Positions 60,075 through 64,000 of a stretch of DNA of 64,000 nt are shown piece after piece. The notes below the pieces were generated by a model. That model did no database searches. It had not been told where the DNA came from and saw nothing but the letters and a program-made list of their open reading frames with translations. The first letter of the stretch is position 1; each line of letters opens with the position of its first letter. Position numbers and translations under genes: made by a program. Source of the DNA: Metopolophium dirhodum (taxonomy: Eukaryota; Arthropoda; Insecta; Hemiptera; Aphididae); NCBI RefSeq assembly GCF_019925205.1, contig NC_083566.1:5084001-5148000 (forward strand), in the 5' to 3' direction.

Positions 60075-62040
60075 TATACCCCCCTCTTATTATTTTCCTA
60101 TATTTAACTTTCCTGTTTTGACATTCCTCTTTTTAACCAGGGCAAAGACACTGTGTGTATTAGCTAAATCGGGTGATTATGGCCTTGAACACGATTTCCG
60201 GGGGGCGTGGTACGTTATCAATTAAATATATCATATCAGTATTATAAATTATTTGGAAAATGTCAAATAACAATATTATAATATTTAATGCATAGCAAAG
60301 TGTAGACAATACTGAAACTGACAATACCATACATAAAAAACTTTAAATTAATTAAAACTGCTGTCATCCGTGATTGTCAATGGATTGTTTCCGTTTTTAT
60401 AATATCGTAACAATCAATATGGATACACGGTAGGGATACAGAAACCCGACCAGCTGATCGCGTGTCGCTCTAATATTGTTCTGTAACTTTCATAGATTTC
60501 ATAGCCCCTCCTGGCTAACATAGACTTATTAAGGGCCAGTTGTACCGTAAGGTATTAAAGAAATTTAATAAATCTATATGGTTAGGACAGATGTCTTACA
60601 GCCTGAAATTCTATAGTATAATATACTATTTTAACTGAATGTCATTGGACGGTTAATAAGTGTATACCTTAACGAATACTATGATTTAACAGTTTTATTT
60701 ACACGTATTTTCGTTTGGACAACAATGTAATCCAAACCGTTATTTAACAACGTTGTTTAACACCCTCGTGTCAAACAACAACAATAATAACAATAATTGA
60801 CGATAGTGAAAACGGTATGATGGGTTTAATAGTAATGATTTCTTTTCATCCTTCCACACGATTAATGAGTATCCGTTTAATCTGACTATCGTAATAATAT
60901 ATGATATCCGTCGTGGCGTTATATATATTTATAAACCTTTTAAAAGGTTAAAACATTACCCATCATCGTATCCACTTAACATAAAAAAAAAAAATAATAT
61001 AAAGACCTATAAAAGTCTACCTATCATAAGTATCTATAAAAGAGATATACTTATACATCTCGTAATAATATTTTCAAGAGTTTTAATCGCTGATACTCGT
61101 AAACAATATACCAATACATATTTATCACTTAGGTAAATATTATTTTTTTTCTCCAAGTATATATCAATATATCGATACATTCCACTGCTTTAACCAACTA
61201 AGTTATGGAGGAGCCTGTACACCGAAGACGAGTACAATAATATTATGACATGTATAATAGTGATATGATGTGTGTATAGGTAGATATTTTCATATAGGTA
61301 TCATATAATATTGTATGACGTATGTATCACATTATTATACACCGTGTACGAAATAGTTCGTACATACATGCGTAGAATATGTTAAAAATGAATTTATTAA
61401 TAATAGTCAAGTTAGTAGCTGACAGTATGACTCCTTTAAGTAAAATCAGCTCTCTATCATACATTATTTATCTAACCACACTACACAGTTATAGTATCGG
61501 ATAATAAATATCAACTTTTCATAATACCTATACCATAATTATATATAATTAAGATATTAGAAAACTTAGACTATCATGTTAATATAAAAATATTAATGTA
61601 ATTTTCCTAACGACATTTGATTGAATGTGTAATTATTAAGATGATAGAAAAATACTTGCACGTTATATTATTGTTATTGGTAATGGTTAGATAAACATCA
61701 CAGTACATATTTAAATTGAAATACACATAATCGATTAGGATTTAATTGATTTAATTGTATGTGGCTTAAATTAGATTTGACTGTTTATCAGTGATTGATA
61801 GCGGTTCAGAAGTCATTAAAGGGTGATTAAAATTCGTATACAATATCAATGTATATTTATCACTTAGGTATATAAATTATTTTTTTTTTTTTTATAGTAT
61901 ATAATATATAACTATAGGTATGGATGATAAGGGGGGGGGGTATAGCCGAGCACGTATGCGATAGGTATTAATGAGAGGGGAGGGGATAAGGCCGGACACG
62001 ATAGCATAGCTCGAACCATAGGCTGGACGGGGAGAGGAGG
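60075..62040. other. Noncoding interior of the inverted-repeat interval
   Basis: Includes AAGGGCCAGTTGTACCGTAA at about 60531, resembling ends of GGGCCAGTTG-type aphid repeats (from memory; no matching right end seen). A ~53-bp direct repeat lies at 61099-61151 and 61835-61890. A G10 run is at 61931-61940 and a GC-rich patch at 61930-62040. Confidence 0.4.
61099..61890 (+). repeat. Direct repeat pair (61099-61151 and 61835-61890)
   Basis: Both read CGTA.ACAATAT, then a CAAT.(C/T)ATATTTATCACTTAGGTA-like core, then a T-rich tail. The core ATATTTATCACTTAGGTA is identical. Spacing is about 736 bases. Confidence 0.65.
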
Positions 62041-62139
62041 CGGTGGTTACGTACATACGCGATCATAGGACGGGCGGGTTACCTGGATTCCCTGGATTTG
62101 CGGGGGATACAGAAGGAACTAAAACATACTACTTGTATA
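62041..62139 (-). repeat. Right arm of the long inverted repeat
   Basis: Reverse complement of 58722-58822: CGGTGGTTACGTACATACGC, then ACCTGGATTCCCTGGATTTG, then GGGGGATACAGAAGGAACTA. Similarity stops sharply on the inner side (GGAGAGGAGG) and fades outside after ACTTGTATA. Confidence 0.85.
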
Positions 62140-64000
62140 TTTATATCACTGGACAGGTGCTGTCAAACGCGGTGTGTTTCTACCTCCACTGTACTAGATA
62201 AGATAATGTATGTATATCATTATTTTATTTCCATTATTCCCATCACACTTTTCCCCCGTTATGATACGAGTGGAAAACCCATATCACTACCCACGTCCAG
62301 TTCAATTCCATTGTTAACGTTTTTCGTTTTATTATTTTCAAAAAAATGATGACAAAAACCCAAAAGCTTTTGCGTTGATGTTAAAAGAGAATAACACAAA
62401 GAATTTTTTTAGGTTTTTTTACTTAATTCAATTTTTCTTTTTTAAAGTAATAGTCATACTTTTAAAACGATTACATTTTTTAATTCAATGCATTGGAACA
62501 TTTGGAACAACACGTGTATCATACTATGTTTTTTTATTTATAATATATTTCATGTAGTTACATCGTGCCACATCCTTAACAGCTGTAACAGGCTTACGAC
62601 TTCAGTTATTATACAATAACTTTAATTCCATTTTAATAGTGTGTTAAAAATATTAAAGGTGAAAATATGGCGTTGAGATTTGAAATATCTTTGAAAGTTT
62701 GATTGTTAAAACTGATATAAATAATAATTAAATAAAGATACAATGCAGAAACTTGCGTAAAAATGTATAGTAATAATACATATTTGTATTGCCTACAAAA
62801 TGTGAGTACGTAATAGTTTCACAGTTTTAATTTAATGTGTCAAGTTCGATAAGCGTTCAAATATCTATGTATATTATCGTATATGATCGTGGTAACTTTG
62901 ACATAATACCTATTATTTAATATTTGTAGAACCTCTAAACATGGTTAGTGTAGGGTATACGGAGGGTACCTATACGCCATGTATACCTTCTGTTAGTTTT
63001 GTTATTTTCTTAATTTTCTAATGACAATAAATGAAATTAAAATCCAGAAATAAGAAATTTTTTATATCGTTATCGAGATTATTTTTCTAAAAGAGTTTTT
63101 GAAAGTTCATTTTAAAAATAAACTAAATTATTTTACAAAAAAAACAGGTTGGTAATAATACTTTTAATGACGAACCTGTGGGAGTCGGTAACCTAACCTA
63201 TAGAACAAAGTTTGAAAGGAATAAAAAGAGGAAATTATGACACTTCAGATGTTACTAATTTTATATGATATTGAGAGCCAGGGAAAAACCGATATACTAA
63301 CCTATTTACACTAAATTATAATTAATTTGAGTGGTTAGGGAACTGAATAACGTTATAAAATCATATACATTTAATAGACCAATTAATCTATATATCGAAA
63401 TTGGCTTTGAACTGAAAAAAAAATATTTTAAGTAGTTTCTCCACAAATGAAATAGACATTTCTAGAAGACTAAACATTTTGTTCTTAATAATTCGGTTAA
63501 TAATTCGAAAATAAACTTAAATATAAAAATAGAACATTAATTCAAATATCTTTAAATAGCATAAAACGAGCCAAAATACGCAATATTGGTTAAAATTCCC
63601 TTAAGGCTCAACAGTTCTACGATTTTTGAATTACAACCGTTAAAATTCAATTTAGTCGAAAAGTGGTTTTGCGTAAACATGTTTGAAACCACTAACTGGA
63701 GTACCTAAAACATTGAATCGTTTTTACTGATTCAAAGGGTGTTGATAAAACCTAAATACACACAATAGTCATCACCGGAGTGGAACTTAATCGTTTATCG
63801 ACCTCTCAGAATCTAAATCTAATCGTAAAAATATTATTTATAGAATATCCACATAAACACTTTTTATTTTACTCAATGTACCAATAACTTTAGTACTACA
63901 TTAAATTTATCTGTCAAAACATACCTATTTATTAAATAACGTATAGCATTATATACCGTTTTCACGTTACTTTACTTTAACGGGTAGGCGTCTTGGCAAC
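62140..64000. other. AT-rich noncoding stretch
   Basis: Two short + frames (62098-62349, 62375-62557) have no motif; the first begins inside the inverted-repeat arm. No further adenylation-domain exon was recognised before the window ends. Confidence 0.45.

Noticed and set aside
1..64000. CRISPR arrays, operons, phage or bacterial genes
   Set aside because: No regularly spaced direct repeats with unique spacers and no dense coding. The window has eukaryotic introns, SINEs and microsatellites.

Overview
The window reads as nuclear DNA from an insect, most probably an aphid. It is very AT-rich, full of TATTATAATATT-type strings and the TAGGTACCTACC-like strings common in aphid genomes. Introns, tRNA- and 5S-related SINEs and hAT-type miniature transposons also point to an insect. 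The aphid assignment is an inference from texture and remembered repeat families; no marker gene proves it, and the species cannot be named.

No complete protein-coding gene is visible. Nearly all open frames are chance frames in AT-rich or microsatellite DNA. The best coding signals are fragments. (1) At 59049-59503 (+) there are two exons of an adenylation (AMP-binding, NRPS/ebony-like) domain, with a clean 79-base intron, an A2 motif and a damaged A3 motif; one frameshift marks it as a pseudogene. A possible further remnant lies near 59986-60074. (2) At 39616-39894 (+) a 93-codon exon-like segment, bounded by AG and GT, resembles the N-terminal region of BRE/BABAM2. (3) At 27013-27348 (-) a 112-codon frame is broken by two adjacent stops. 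(4) A candidate 5' exon at 42165-42191 (+) ends in GTAAGT beside a CpG-rich block.

Layout: 1-5640 is AT-rich and opens with an interspersed repeat. CpG-rich islands recur at about 5.6-7.3, 13.2-14.3, 18.1-19.0, 22.7-23.6, 28.9-29.7, 33.4-34.0, 34.8-36.5, 41.7-43.2, 49.2-51.2 and 53.4-54.1 kb, separated by AT-rich DNA. They carry most of the microsatellites and homopolymeric G runs, and two contain local tandem duplications (6.7-7.2 kb and 49.4-51.1 kb). The second duplication is interrupted by a 0.58-kb element with GTAAACTCTCC repeats. Mobile elements include a tRNA-derived SINE (12.66-12.95 kb), a 5S-related SINE (23.71-23.90 kb) with a truncated relative (26.89-26.95 kb), and hAT-type miniature elements at 15.55, 20.80 and 52.42 kb, the last with a perfect 8-bp target duplication.

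At the right end, two ~100-bp inverted arms (58722-58822 and 62041-62139) enclose 3.2 kb that contains the adenylation-domain pseudogene. This is the most unusual arrangement in the window. Overall the window looks like intergenic DNA or the inside of very large introns, not a gene cluster, and no pathway can be assembled from it.
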